Shown piece by piece: positions 53,696 to 62,268 of a DNA stretch of 64,000 nt. How positions within the stretch are numbered: position 1 is the first letter of the stretch; each line of letters opens with the position of its first letter. The translations under genes and the position numbers were made by a program. The stretch is taken from positions 9,734,001 to 9,798,000 of the forward strand of contig NZ_CP109055.1 in NCBI RefSeq assembly GCF_035975855.1, given 5' to 3'. Origin of the DNA: Streptomyces sp. NBC_01304 (GTDB lineage Bacteria; Actinomycetota; Actinomycetes; Streptomycetales; Streptomycetaceae). The notes beneath the pieces were generated by a model that was given only the letters and a program-made list of their open reading frames with translations, made no database searches and was not told the origin of the DNA.

Positions 53696-54046
53696 ATGCC
53701 CAGGCGCGACGACGACGCGGTGGCCCGGCTCACCGTCCGGCTCGACGGCGCAACGCTCTGGCAGGACCGGCCCGCGTACGCCGAACTCGTCCACCGCGCC
53801 CTGCGCGCGGGTCTGGCCGGGGCCAGTGTCTTCCACGACTTCGAGGGCTCCGGGCCCGGCGGCGGCCTCCACCATGCGGACTCCGCACACTTCGCCCCGC
53901 GGGGGCCGTGCTCCGTCCTGATCGTCGACGGTGAGCAGCAGCTGCGCGAGTTCCTGGGGACCGTGCAGGACGTCCTCGAGCATGCGCGGGCCGCGGTGTC
54001 CATCGATGTCGTACGCCACCACAGCACGGCCCGTGGACGCCCTTGA
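53696..54046 (+). CDS. DUF190 (PII-like fold) protein
   Basis: This 116-residue protein matches DUF190: LTVRLDGATLWQDRPAYAELVHRALRAGLAGASVFHDFEGSGPGG, then PCSVLIVDGEQQLREFL and so on. DUF190 proteins share the PII/CutA ferredoxin-like fold and often sit beside CrcB fluoride channels; no crcB gene is near here. The G-x-x-x-x-x-RGxxGFG-type loop is altered to GLAGASVFHDFEG. The ATG has AGGAGG at 6 bases. It is a single gene with its own promoter in the 196-base gap to the aldo-keto reductase. Confidence 0.82.
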   Translation: MPRRDDDAVARLTVRLDGATLWQDRPAYAELVHRALRAGLAGASVFHDFEGSGPGGGLHHADSAHFAPRGPCSVLIVDGEQQLREFLGTVQDVLEHARAAVSIDVVRHHSTARGRP

Positions 54047-54083
54047 GGCCGGTCAACTCGGCTGCTGTACAGCCCTGATGGCC

Positions 54084-55340
54084 CTATTTGGGATGGCCTG
54101 ATTGCGCGAAGAAGGCCTGTGCCACCGCCGCGTGCACCGCCGCCCCCGTCGCCAGGGCGTCCTCGTCGAAGACGACCCGGTTGGAGTGGAGGTCCGGGGT
54201 CTGCTCCGGAGTCCGGCCCGGTGGCCGTGCGCCGAGGAACGCCATGGTGCCGGGGACGCGTTCGAGGACGTAGCTGAAGTCCTCGGCGCCCATCACCGGA
54301 TCGGCCACGTGATGGACGCGCTCCGCGCCGAGCAGGGCGGTCGCGGTCTCGGTGGCGAGCGTCGTGAAGCCCGCGTCGTTGACTAGCGGGGGATAGCCCT
54401 CGGTCAGGTCGATGTCGACCGTGGCGCCGTGCGCCGCGGCGATGTGCTCGGCGAGCCGGGCGATGCGCCCGCGCACGGTGCTGCGCGTGTCCGGGGTCAA
54501 CGTGCGCAGGGTGCCCAGGAGTTCGGCGGTCTCGGGGATGATGTTGGTCGTGGTGCCGGCCTGGATCCGGGTGATCGTGAGCACCGCCGGATCGAAGACG
54601 CTCACCGTACGCGTGATCATCGTCTGCAGGGCCTGCACGATCTCGCAGGCGACCGGTATCGGGTCGAGGGCCAGGTGCGGTGCGGAGGCGTGCCCGCCAC
54701 CGCCGTGCACGGTGAGGCGCACCAGGTCGGCCGACGCGAGGGCCGGGCCCGGCCGCAGACCGAGGGTGCCGCTGTCCTGCCGCGAACTGATGTGCAGGGC
54801 GAACGCCCCGTCCACAGCGGCCGGTTCGTCACCCAGTACGCCCTCGTCGATCATGTGCCGGGCCCCGCCCCCGCTCTCCTCGCCGGGCTGGAACATGAAC
54901 ACGACGCGCCCCGCGAGCCGCTCCCGCCGGGCCGCGAGCAGCCGGGCGGCACCGACGAGCATGGCGGTGTGCGCGTCATGCCCGCAGGCGTGCATGGCAC
55001 CGGGCACCTCCGAGCTGAACTCCAGGCCGGTGTCCTCGTGTTGGGGCAGCGCGTCCATGTCGGCGCGCAGCAGGATCGTCCGCCCCGGGCGGGCACCGTC
55101 GAGGACGGCGGTGACGGATGTCAGGCCCTTGCCCTTACTGATCGCGAGCGGCAGCCCTTCGAGGGCGTCCAGCACGGTTCGCTGCGTCCGTGGCAGGTGC
55201 AGGCCCAGCTCGGGGGCCCGGTGCAGGGTGCGGCGGACGGCGACGATGCCCGGCAGCAGGCCTCGGGCGTCGGCGAGCAGGTCGTCCTGCTCCGGGGCGG
55301 GGGTGTCTGGGGTGGTCGCGGGGATGCCTGGGGTGGTCAC
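54084..55340 (-). CDS. M20-family amidohydrolase/peptidase
   Basis: This 418-residue zinc amidohydrolase of the hippurate/N-acetyl-amino-acid type has the metal motif MHACGHDAHTAMLVGAARLL, the catalytic Glu pair in MFQPGEESGGGARHMIDEG and a dimerisation domain (HGGGGHASAPHLALDPIPVA). The C-terminal DPVMGAEDFSYVLERVPG and DLHSNRVVFDEDAL hold the last metal ligands. It is probably an aminoacylase. The start is GTG (55338-55340) with GGAGG 7-8 bases upstream. It is followed on the other strand by DUF190, and shares its direction with the upstream GNAT gene 131 bases away. Confidence 0.9.
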   Translation of the reverse strand: MTTPGIPATTPDTPAPEQDDLLADARGLLPGIVAVRRTLHRAPELGLHLPRTQRTVLDALEGLPLAISKGKGLTSVTAVLDGARPGRTILLRADMDALPQHEDTGLEFSSEVPGAMHACGHDAHTAMLVGAARLLAARRERLAGRVVFMFQPGEESGGGARHMIDEGVLGDEPAAVDGAFALHISSRQDSGTLGLRPGPALASADLVRLTVHGGGGHASAPHLALDPIPVACEIVQALQTMITRTVSVFDPAVLTITRIQAGTTTNIIPETAELLGTLRTLTPDTRSTVRGRIARLAEHIAAAHGATVDIDLTEGYPPLVNDAGFTTLATETATALLGAERVHHVADPVMGAEDFSYVLERVPGTMAFLGARPPGRTPEQTPDLHSNRVVFDEDALATGAAVHAAVAQAFFAQSGHPK

Positions 55341-55471
55341 CGTACGGCCTCCGGGGTCGGGTCGCGGCGGGCGGCGCGGACGACGCCACGGTGACAGAGA
55401 ACCGGCCCCACCACCATGGCGCCGCCCGGTCCGCCCGGTCCGCCCGGTCCGCCCCCGCCTCCCGGCACGGC

Positions 55472-56263
55472 TCAGGGCAGCAGTGCGTGCTCGGTGAACC
55501 GGCCGCAGGCCCGGAACCCCAGGCGCTCGTAGACGGGTTCGCCGTCCGCCGAGGCCTGCAGCACCGCCGTACGCACACCCAGCTCCCGCGCCGTGTGCAG
55601 CGCGGCCAGGGTCAGGGCGCCGCCGTAGCCGCGCCGGCGCTGTCCGGCGAGGGTGCAGATGTTGTAGATCCCCGCGACGCCCGCGGAGACGAACACCTCC
55701 GCGGTGGCCACCGGGCGCCGCCCGACGTACCCCACGAGGTGGCGGGCCGCGCACCCGGCGGCCAGCGCCCCCTCGGAGGCGTACGCGAAGAAGCGCCGGA
55801 CGGTGGCCGCGGGCGGGTCCCAGTTGGCGGACAACACAGCGGCGTAGTCGGCGAGTTGATCCAGTGAGCGCACCCTCTCGATGCTCAGACCCTCGACGTC
55901 GGGGCGCGGCGGGACGGCGTCGTCCGCCAGCTCGGCCCACATCGCCGTCTCGTGCTCGGACGCCGGGAGTCCGGCGTCCGCCAGCCGGGCGGACAGGTCC
56001 GCCAGGGCCGAGGCGGGGCCCACCCACCAGGAGAAGGGCCGACCGGTGGCGCGCACCCGACGCACGGTCTCGTCGATCCGCGCCCCTGCCATGTCCGGCG
56101 CGAACCGGGCGGCCGCGACGACATTGAACGTGTCGTCGGCGAGCCCGCTGTCGGCGATCAGCAGGTCATCGCCCCGGTCGACGCGCGCGCCCGGCAGCCG
56201 CTCGTGCAGATGGCAGGCGTGGTGGGCGAGGTTCTGCTCCATGGCGGCCAGCAGTGATTGCAT
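55472..56263 (-). CDS. GNAT-family N-acetyltransferase (two-part)
   Basis: This 263-residue protein has a C-terminal GNAT core (about 125-260) with motif A-type [30 protein letters not shown] (Q-R-R-R-G-Y-G-G) and [21 protein letters not shown]. The N-terminal half (about 1-120) contains [32 protein letters not shown] and looks like a decayed second GNAT module. Substrate unknown. The ATG is at 56261-56263, 74 bases from the divergent glutathione peroxidase gene. Confidence 0.85.
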   Translation of the reverse strand: MQSLLAAMEQNLAHHACHLHERLPGARVDRGDDLLIADSGLADDTFNVVAAARFAPDMAGARIDETVRRVRATGRPFSWWVGPASALADLSARLADAGLPASEHETAMWAELADDAVPPRPDVEGLSIERVRSLDQLADYAAVLSANWDPPAATVRRFFAYASEGALAAGCAARHLVGYVGRRPVATAEVFVSAGVAGIYNICTLAGQRRRGYGGALTLAALHTARELGVRTAVLQASADGEPVYERLGFRACGRFTEHALLP

Positions 56264-56337
56264 GGACCGATCACATCACGAGGCACACTGGAAACGGCCG
56301 AACGCAGAACGCCGGACCGCCCGACCGAGGAGAGTTG

Positions 56338-56826
56338 ATGAGCCTGTACGACATCGAGCTGCGCACCCTGGACGGCGAGCCCACGTCGCTCGCCGCCTAC
56401 AAGGGCAAGGCGGTGCTCGTGGTGAACGTGGCCTCCAAGTGCGGTCTCACCCCGCAGTACGCGGGCCTGGAGCGCCTGCAACAGCAGTACGCCGAGCGCG
56501 GGTTCACCGTGCTCGGGGTGCCCTGCAACCAGTTCGGCGGGCAGGAGCCCGGCAGCGCCGAGGAGATCGCCACCTTCTGCTCTGCGACGTACGGCGCGAC
56601 CTTCCCCATGCTGGAGAAGTCCGACGTCAACGGCGCCGGACGGCACCCGCTGTACGCCGCGCTGACGCAGCAGGCGGACGCGGAGGGCGAGGCCGGGGAC
56701 ATCCAGTGGAACTTCGAGAAGTTCCTGCTCACCCCCGCCGGTGAGGTCGCGGGCCGCTTCCGGCCGCGCACCGAGCCCGAGGCCGCCGAGCTGGTGGCCG
56801 CGATCGAGGAGAACCTGCCCGCCTGA
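56338..56826 (+). CDS. Glutathione peroxidase-family (thiol) peroxidase
   Basis: This 162-residue thioredoxin-fold peroxidase reduces hydroperoxides. The peroxidatic residue is a cysteine, not selenocysteine: C35 in NVASKCGLTPQY. Q65 in GVPCNQFGGQEP and W124 in IQWNFEKFLL complete the active site. C81 in TFCSATYGA may be the resolving Cys, as in thioredoxin-dependent members. Since actinomycetes lack glutathione, thioredoxin or mycothiol is the likely reductant. The ATG has GAGGAG at 6 bases. Single gene. Confidence 0.93.
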   Translation: MSLYDIELRTLDGEPTSLAAYKGKAVLVVNVASKCGLTPQYAGLERLQQQYAERGFTVLGVPCNQFGGQEPGSAEEIATFCSATYGATFPMLEKSDVNGAGRHPLYAALTQQADAEGEAGDIQWNFEKFLLTPAGEVAGRFRPRTEPEAAELVAAIEENLPA

Positions 56827-56924
56827 CGGAACTGCGGCACCAGCAACGGAACTGCAGCACCGGAACCGTCGTCTTCCCGGTCTGAGATGATCACGAGATT
56901 CGTACGTGCTCAAGGGTAGGGAAA

Positions 56925-57137
56925 ATGACTGTTCTGGTGCTGTTTGCCGTCCTGGCCCTCACCGTCGCCGGCTGTGTCTGCGTGCTCTGGGCGAAGCGCG
57001 GGGGCCCTCGCTGGGTCCGTCTGGTCGCGGCCGGGACGCTCGGTGTGGCCTCGGTCGTGACGCACGTCGCGGGCGCGCTGGCGAGCAGCTCCCGCAAGAG
57101 CCGGAGCAGCAGCGGGAGCGCCGACGGCGGCGAGTAG
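56925..57137 (+). CDS. Small membrane protein of unknown function (70 residues)
   Basis: Two hydrophobic segments (VLVLFAVLALTVAGCVCVLW and LVAAGTLGVASVVTHVAGALA) are separated by a basic loop (AKRGGPRWVR). The hydrophilic tail is Ser/Lys/Gly-rich. The ATG at 56925 is preceded by AGGGAAA. No family is recognised. It lies 115 bases ahead of the Tap-like gene and may share its transcript. Confidence 0.65.
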   Translation: MTVLVLFAVLALTVAGCVCVLWAKRGGPRWVRLVAAGTLGVASVVTHVAGALASSSRKSRSSSGSADGGE

Positions 57138-57252
57138 GAGCCGGCCCGGCGACGCTCGCGGTGGCCACACCGGAGGTGTGCGGTGCGGGGGATACGCTCG
57201 CCCTGGTGGCGGGCCGACCGTGCCCGCAGGGCGAGAGGAACAGGACGAGCCG

Positions 57253-58878
57253 ATGACGGATTTCAGCGCACTGGACGCGCTGCTGGCCTCGGTGTCCAAG
57301 GAGGAGCCGCTGCCTCCCGCCGAGGAGCGGCGCTCACTGCGTCTCGAAGCGGGGCTTTCCCAGGCCCAGTTGGCGCAGGTGCTCGGCGTGAACGCGAAGA
57401 CCCTGGCGGGCTGGGAGTCGGGGCGCGAGCCCAGCGGTGAGGTGCGTACCAAGTACGCGTACCTGCTGGACGGACTGCGCGCGAAGCTGCGGCCGGAGGC
57501 GCCGGACAGCGCGGAAGGCGAAGCGGAAGAGGAAGCGGAAGCCGAAGTCGGCGGGCGGGCGGGCCAGGGCGCCGTACCGGGACCGGCCCCCGAGGGTGCG
57601 GCAGCGGCGGCGCCGTGCGTGCTGTGCGGGGAACCAGCCGTGGACCAGGTCGAGGGGTTCCCCCAGCATCTGACGTCCGACGAGTGCGCCGCCGCATCGG
57701 GCATCGCACCTGCTGGTGCTGGTGCTGGTGCTGGTGCTGGTGCTGGTGCGGGAGCTGGAGCCGGTGCTGAGCATGTCGCCGCCACGCCCGAACCCCCGAA
57801 GCAGCCCGCCCAGGCCTCGGCGGCCAGCCCGCCCCCCTCCCGCAAACGCCCCGACCAGCCCGCCCCGACCCCCTCCCGCCGCGCCTTCCAGGCCTCCTCC
57901 GACATGCCCGACCTGATCGGCGAGGCGGTCGAAGCGGCCCTGGCCAAGCACGAGGGCGAGGTGGAGGCGGCCACCGCCGCCCTGGTCAAGCGGGCGATCC
58001 CGGACGCGATGATCCTGCTCGACGCCTGCCGCAAGGGCGCCCGCTACGACATCATCGCCCACCCCCCGATGCCGGACATCGTGCGCAAGAAGTCCGCCAA
58101 GGGCCCGGACGAGATCTGGGAGGCCCGGCCCAAGTGGACCCGGCCCGAACTCCCGCCCGGCGCCCACGAGATCACCGCCCTGGACATCAACGGCGCCTAC
58201 CTGTCGGCCCTCAAGACCCACCTGCCGCTCGGCGCCCTGGAGCACACGGTCGGCAACCAATTCGACCGCCGCCGCGCCGGCCTCCACCTGATCACGCCGC
58301 CCGACTGGGACCACGACGCGATCCTGCCCAACCCGATCGGCGCCCGCGACGAGCCGGGCCCGCTGTGGGTCACCGAGCCCACGTTGCGACTGCTGCAGCG
58401 CCTGGCCACGGCGAAGTACGGGCTGTGCGATGCGCCCGTGATCCACGAGTCGTACACCTCGGGCTCCACCGAGGGCCTGCTCGAGAAGTTCCGCATGACG
58501 CTGCGCGACGCCCGCGAGGGCGCCCTCGCCGAGGGCGACGACGTCACGCTGGAGTACGTGAAGGCGATGTACTCGAAGTTCGTCTCCACGATGGGGGAGT
58601 CGAACTACAACCGTGAGCTGTACCGGCCGGACTGGATGCACATCATCCGCTCCCAGGCGTTCGCCAACCTCTGGATGAAGGCGTACAAGGCATACGACGA
58701 GGGCCTCACGGTCGTACGCGCCATGGGCACCGACGAGTTGCACGTCATCGGCGACTGGCGGGCCGTGTTCCCGGAGGGCCGGGGCGTCACCGAGGTGAAG
58801 GTGAAGGACGTCTACGCCGCGGACACGGCAGGGACGGGATCCACCGCGGACGCCGAAGCGGCGGCCGGCCAGCCCTGA
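57253..58878 (+). CDS. Tap-like HTH protein with family B polymerase-like motifs
   Basis: This 541-residue protein has an N-terminal XRE-type HTH (about 25-65: RLEAGLSQAQLAQVLGVNAKTLAGWESGREP), a low-complexity acidic stretch, a possible zinc cluster (CVLC then HLTSDEC, about 121-146), a (Gly-Ala)n run made by a hexanucleotide repeat, and a well-conserved C-terminal half. That half resembles the family named telomere-associated protein Tap in Streptomyces. It contains DINGAYLSA (D311; like polymerase motif A), KAMYSKFVSTMGE (K437; like motif B) and MGTDELHV (D494; like motif C), spaced as in family B palms. One motif C Asp is missing, so polymerase activity is doubtful. The ATG at 57253 follows AGGACGAG. 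Confidence 0.75.
   Translation: MTDFSALDALLASVSKEEPLPPAEERRSLRLEAGLSQAQLAQVLGVNAKTLAGWESGREPSGEVRTKYAYLLDGLRAKLRPEAPDSAEGEAEEEAEAEVGGRAGQGAVPGPAPEGAAAAAPCVLCGEPAVDQVEGFPQHLTSDECAAASGIAPAGAGAGAGAGAGAGAGAGAEHVAATPEPPKQPAQASAASPPPSRKRPDQPAPTPSRRAFQASSDMPDLIGEAVEAALAKHEGEVEAATAALVKRAIPDAMILLDACRKGARYDIIAHPPMPDIVRKKSAKGPDEIWEARPKWTRPELPPGAHEITALDINGAYLSALKTHLPLGALEHTVGNQFDRRRAGLHLITPPDWDHDAILPNPIGARDEPGPLWVTEPTLRLLQRLATAKYGLCDAPVIHESYTSGSTEGLLEKFRMTLRDAREGALAEGDDVTLEYVKAMYSKFVSTMGESNYNRELYRPDWMHIIRSQAFANLWMKAYKAYDEGLTVVRAMGTDELHVIGDWRAVFPEGRGVTEVKVKDVYAADTAGTGSTADAEAAAGQP
57711..57748. repeat. hexanucleotide microsatellite in the Tap-like gene
   Basis: About six tandem GGTGCT units encode alternating Gly-Ala in the linker between the HTH half and the conserved half. 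Changes in copy number would keep the frame. Confidence 0.9.
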
Positions 58879-58881
58879 CCG

Positions 58882-59859
58882 CTAGCCGCGGAACTGCCGG
58901 TACGTCAACTGCTTGACGCGCCGCAGGAACGGCATCGTGTCGACGTGCTCGACCCCTTCGAGCATCCCGAGCCGCTCGCTCAGATACTCGTACAGGTGCG
59001 CGGAGTCCCGGGTGACCACGACCGCCATCAGGTTGGACGGGCCCGTGGTCGCCGCGGCGTAGGCGATCTCCTCGTGCCGGGCGAGCGCCTCGCCCACCGT
59101 GTTCAGGAAGCGCGGCGCGGCGGTGATGCTCAGCATCGCGGAGGTGCGGAAGCCGAAGTACTCGGTATTGAACTCGACATCGATGAAGATCGCGCCCGAG
59201 CCGATCAGTTGGGCGAGCCGGCGCTTGACCGCCGACTCGGAGCGGCCCGTCGCCTTCTGCAACTCCGGATACGTGGCCCGCCCGTCCTCCTCCAGCGCGG
59301 CGACCAGCGACTCGTCCTGCGCGGCGATCACCGCGGGCCCTGCCTGAGGATGCGGCCCGGGGGAGAGCTCGGCGGCCTCGTCCTTGGTGAGGGCACCGGT
59401 CTTCGCCAACCAGCCGGACGGGCCGCCGTAGAAGCGGTGCAGCATCTGGTGGGCGCGGATCTCGACGATGTGCGGGGTACGCGGCAGCTTGCCCAGGAGC
59501 AGCTCGTCGGTGTCGTCCCGGCTTCGGGCCCGGGTGGTGCAGACCACCTCCGTGCCGCCCGAAGTCAGCCCGATCCAGGTCGTGTCGGGCCGCCGCGCCA
59601 GTGCCTCGGCGATCGTCGTCGAGCCTTCCGGGGTGCAGCGCAGCCGCAGCATCCAGTACTCGTTGCCGGGTCGCGCGGAGGCGCAGCGCACGGCCACCAC
59701 CCGCAGCCCGGCCTCGCTCCGCAGCTTGCGAAAGCGCCGCGCGACGGTCTGGTCGGAGACACCGAGCACACCGGCGATCTTGCTGAAGGAGGCACGGGCA
59801 TCGACCTCCAGGGCGTGCAGCAGCCTCAGGTCGAGGTCATCGAATCCGTTGGATTCCAC
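58882..59859 (-). CDS. Lrp/AsnC-family regulator with duplicated HTH
   Basis: This protein of about 325 residues is twice the usual Lrp length. The first HTH is at about 8-55 (LDLRLLHALEVDARASFSKIAGVLG, VSDQTVARRFRKLR) and the second near 180-225 (LVAALEEDGRATYPELQKATGRSESAVKRRLAQL). Each is followed by an AsnC-type sensor region, the second being better preserved (YFGFRTSAMLSITAAPRFLNTVGEALARHEEIAYAAATTGPSNLMAVVV). The GTG at 59857-59859 has GAGAGGTGG upstream and is preferred over a GTG four codons earlier. It is divergent from an MFS exporter, its likely target. Ligand unknown. Confidence 0.88.
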   Translation of the reverse strand: MESNGFDDLDLRLLHALEVDARASFSKIAGVLGVSDQTVARRFRKLRSEAGLRVVAVRCASARPGNEYWMLRLRCTPEGSTTIAEALARRPDTTWIGLTSGGTEVVCTTRARSRDDTDELLLGKLPRTPHIVEIRAHQMLHRFYGGPSGWLAKTGALTKDEAAELSPGPHPQAGPAVIAAQDESLVAALEEDGRATYPELQKATGRSESAVKRRLAQLIGSGAIFIDVEFNTEYFGFRTSAMLSITAAPRFLNTVGEALARHEEIAYAAATTGPSNLMAVVVTRDSAHLYEYLSERLGMLEGVEHVDTMPFLRRVKQLTYRQFRG

Positions 59860-59921
59860 GCCGTGGACCACCTCTCATGTCGGATTCCGTCGCTGGGGCG
59901 CTGCTGGCTGGGGAGAAGGGT

Positions 59922-59941
59922 CGTACGCATTCGATCGTACG
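59922..59941. promoter_or_regulatory. CGTACG repeat in the Lrp-MFS divergent region
   Basis: Two CGTACG palindromes (59922-59927 and 59936-59941) are separated by 8 bases. Two imperfect TACCGACCGA-containing direct repeats lie further on (60007-60025 and 60027-60051), close to the MFS start. They are candidate Lrp sites. Confidence 0.35.
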
Positions 59942-60067
59942 GGAGTGGTCGGGCGGGCCTCGGTGGCCGGACTTCGGTGGCCGGGCCTCGGCGGGCGGCC
60001 GGGCCGTACCGACCGACGTATCGCCTTACCGACCGAGACATACGTGTCGCCGTACAGGGAGAAGACA

Positions 60068-61555
60068 ATGCGCAAGTGGGGGCCGCTCACCGCGGTTTGC
60101 CTGGGGACATTCATGCTGCTGCTGGATGTCACGATCGTCATCGTGGCGTTGCCGGACATGGCGCACGCGCTCGGCGCGTCGCTGTCCGAGCTGCAATGGG
60201 TCATCGACGTCTATGCGCTGGCGCTTGCCGCGCTGCTGCTCGGGACCGGCGCGGCCGCCGATCTGCTGGGGCGGCGCCGGCTGCATGTGGCCGGGGTCGC
60301 GCTGTTCGCGGCGGCCTCGCTGGCGTGCGGGCTCGCCTCGTCGCCCGAGGCCCTGGTGGCCGCCCGCGCGGTCCAAGGCCTGGGCGCGGCCGGGATGTTC
60401 GCGACGACGCTGCCGCTGCTCGGCTCGGTCTACCAGGGCAAGGACCGCTCGGTGGCGCTCGGCCTGTGGGGTGCGGTCAGCGGAGCCGCAGCCGCGCTCG
60501 GCCCGGTGGTCGGCGGGCTGCTCGCCGAGGGGCCCGGCTGGCGGTGGATCTTCTTCGTCAATCTGCCGGTGAGCGTGGCCGCGATCTGGCTGACCCGGCG
60601 CACCGTGCCCGAGTCGCGGGCGCCGCGCGGCGGCCGGATCGACTGGGCGGGCACCGTGGCCTTCGCGGGCTTCGCGGGCCTGACCACGTACGCCGTGGTG
60701 CGGGCGGGCAGTGCCGGCTGGACCTCGACGCGCACCCTGACCACCTTCGCGCTCGCCGCCCTCGCGCTGCTCTGCTTCGTGCTCGTGGAGCGCCGGGCGG
60801 CCCAGCCGCTGATCGACCTTTCGCTGTTCCGTACGCCCGCCTTCGTGGGCGTGATGGCGGCCGCGCTCGCCTACAACGCCTCCGCCTTCGCCGTGCTGCC
60901 GTACACCTCGGTGTGGCTGCAGACGGTGCTCGGGATGAGCCCGGTGCACGGCGGCCTCGCGGTGCTTCCGCTGGCCGCAACGGCCTTTGTGGCGTCGGCA
61001 GTTGGTGGTCGACTGCTGCACGGCGTGCAGCCGCGCCTGAGCATCGGGGGCGGTCTGGCCCTGATCGGCGCGGGCACCCTCGCTCAGGGCGTCCTCGGTG
61101 CGGGCTCCTCGTGGACCGCGCTGCTGCCGGGCCTGGTGCTCGCGGGCGTCGGCATCGGACTGGTCGCCCCGGCCCTCGCGGGCGCCGCGCTGTCCTCGGT
61201 GCCGGCCGAGCGGGCGGGGATGGCGGGCGGCGCGATGAACACCTTCCGCCAGCTCGGCTATGCCTTCGGCGTCGCGATCTTCGGCTCGGTCCTGACCGCC
61301 CGGATGCAGGACAGCCTCACCCAGGGCCAGGCCCACGCCCTCGCGGGCGGCGGCGCCGGTGAGCTGCGGCGGGCGGGCGTCCCCGAAGACGCCCTGCGCG
61401 GCGCCTTCGCCTCCGGGCTGAACGGGGCCGCGCTCCTGGCAGGCGTGATCGGCCTGCTCGCCGCGGTGGCGGTGCTCATCCTGGTACGTCCCCGGCGCGC
61501 GGCCGAGCAGGCGAGCGAGGTGGCACGGCCCGAGGCGGCGGCGGCCACGCGATAG
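60068..61555 (+). CDS. MFS exporter of the DHA2 (drug:H+ antiporter) type
   Basis: This 495-residue membrane protein has 14 predicted helices. DHA2 marks are LLDVTIVIVALPDM in helix 1 (motif D1), the motif A-type loop AADLLGRRRLHVAG, GLGAAGMFATTLPLLGSVYQGKDRSVALGLWGAVSGAAAALGP (motif C, antiporter) and WRWIFFVNLPV. It probably pumps out a drug or metabolite with proton exchange. The ATG at 60068 has GGGAG 8-9 bases upstream. The divergent Lrp-type regulator suggests induction by a small metabolite or drug. Confidence 0.92.
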   Translation: MRKWGPLTAVCLGTFMLLLDVTIVIVALPDMAHALGASLSELQWVIDVYALALAALLLGTGAAADLLGRRRLHVAGVALFAAASLACGLASSPEALVAARAVQGLGAAGMFATTLPLLGSVYQGKDRSVALGLWGAVSGAAAALGPVVGGLLAEGPGWRWIFFVNLPVSVAAIWLTRRTVPESRAPRGGRIDWAGTVAFAGFAGLTTYAVVRAGSAGWTSTRTLTTFALAALALLCFVLVERRAAQPLIDLSLFRTPAFVGVMAAALAYNASAFAVLPYTSVWLQTVLGMSPVHGGLAVLPLAATAFVASAVGGRLLHGVQPRLSIGGGLALIGAGTLAQGVLGAGSSWTALLPGLVLAGVGIGLVAPALAGAALSSVPAERAGMAGGAMNTFRQLGYAFGVAIFGSVLTARMQDSLTQGQAHALAGGGAGELRRAGVPEDALRGAFASGLNGAALLAGVIGLLAAVAVLILVRPRRAAEQASEVARPEAAAATR

Positions 61556-61592
61556 CGGCGCCCACGCGCCGACGGCCCCGGGCCGTGCGGGC

Positions 61593-62249
61593 TCAGTCGA
61601 GTTCGCGCGGCCCGTACAGCGCGGCAGAGGCCCCGGTCTGCAGCGCCCAGTAGCGGTCACCGAACGACCAATGCCACCACTCGGTCGGATAGTTGACCAA
61701 TCCCGCCGAGTGCAGTGCGGCCCCCAGGATCTCCCGGTTGGCCCGTGCCCGCGTGCTGATGTTGGTGGCGCCCGTGTACACGGCGCCGGCGCTCTCCTCC
61801 GGAGTGGCGTTCATCCGGGTGCCCAGGTCCAGTTCGCGTCCCTGTGCGTCGGCGAGCGTCAGGTCGACCGCCGCGCCGGCGCTGTGCGGGGCGATCTCGG
61901 GCGGCGACACATACCGGCTGGCCTGCGCGTGCACCTGCTCGCCGGGCCAGTCGGAGTGCTCGCCGCGCAGCGTGGCCGCGTACTCCTCGAAGTACCTGCG
62001 CTGCAGGGACAGCGGCCGGTAGCCCTCGACGAACAGCAGCCGCAGCCCGTCCGGCAGTTCCGCCTCGGCCTTCACGAGGCGGTCGAGGACACCCTCCCGC
62101 AGGAAGGCGAAGGAGCCCGCCTCGTCCGCGGGCTGACGGGTGTCGACGAGCAGCGACCCCTCGGCGCGCAGATCGACGAGGGGCTCGCCGCACTCCTGGA
62201 CGGGCACGGCGGCGACCCGCGCGTCGGACATCAAGATGATCTCTGTCAT
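61593..62249 (-). CDS. D-alanyl-D-alanine dipeptidase (VanX/DdpX family, M15D)
   Basis: This 218-residue zinc dipeptidase cleaves D-Ala-D-Ala. The zinc and catalytic residues are present: H122 and D129 in PHSAGAAVDLTL, and E190/H193 in YPTEWWHWSFGD. LLFVEGYRPLSLQRRYFEEY carries the catalytic Arg (in GYRP). There is no signal peptide, so it is cytoplasmic. No vanHA ligase or VanRS genes are adjacent, so it more likely serves cell-wall recycling or D-Ala salvage than glycopeptide resistance. The ATG at 62247-62249 is chosen; an ATG six codons later is possible, neither with a strong ribosome binding site. Confidence 0.92.
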   Translation of the reverse strand: MTEIILMSDARVAAVPVQECGEPLVDLRAEGSLLVDTRQPADEAGSFAFLREGVLDRLVKAEAELPDGLRLLFVEGYRPLSLQRRYFEEYAATLRGEHSDWPGEQVHAQASRYVSPPEIAPHSAGAAVDLTLADAQGRELDLGTRMNATPEESAGAVYTGATNISTRARANREILGAALHSAGLVNYPTEWWHWSFGDRYWALQTGASAALYGPRELD

Positions 62250-62268
62250 GAGGCCATCATGCCCATGA

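Noticed and set aside
61593..62249. Glycopeptide resistance cluster suggested by the VanX-type gene
   Set aside because: No vanH, vanA, vanR or vanS gene lies nearby. A housekeeping dipeptidase role is more likely.
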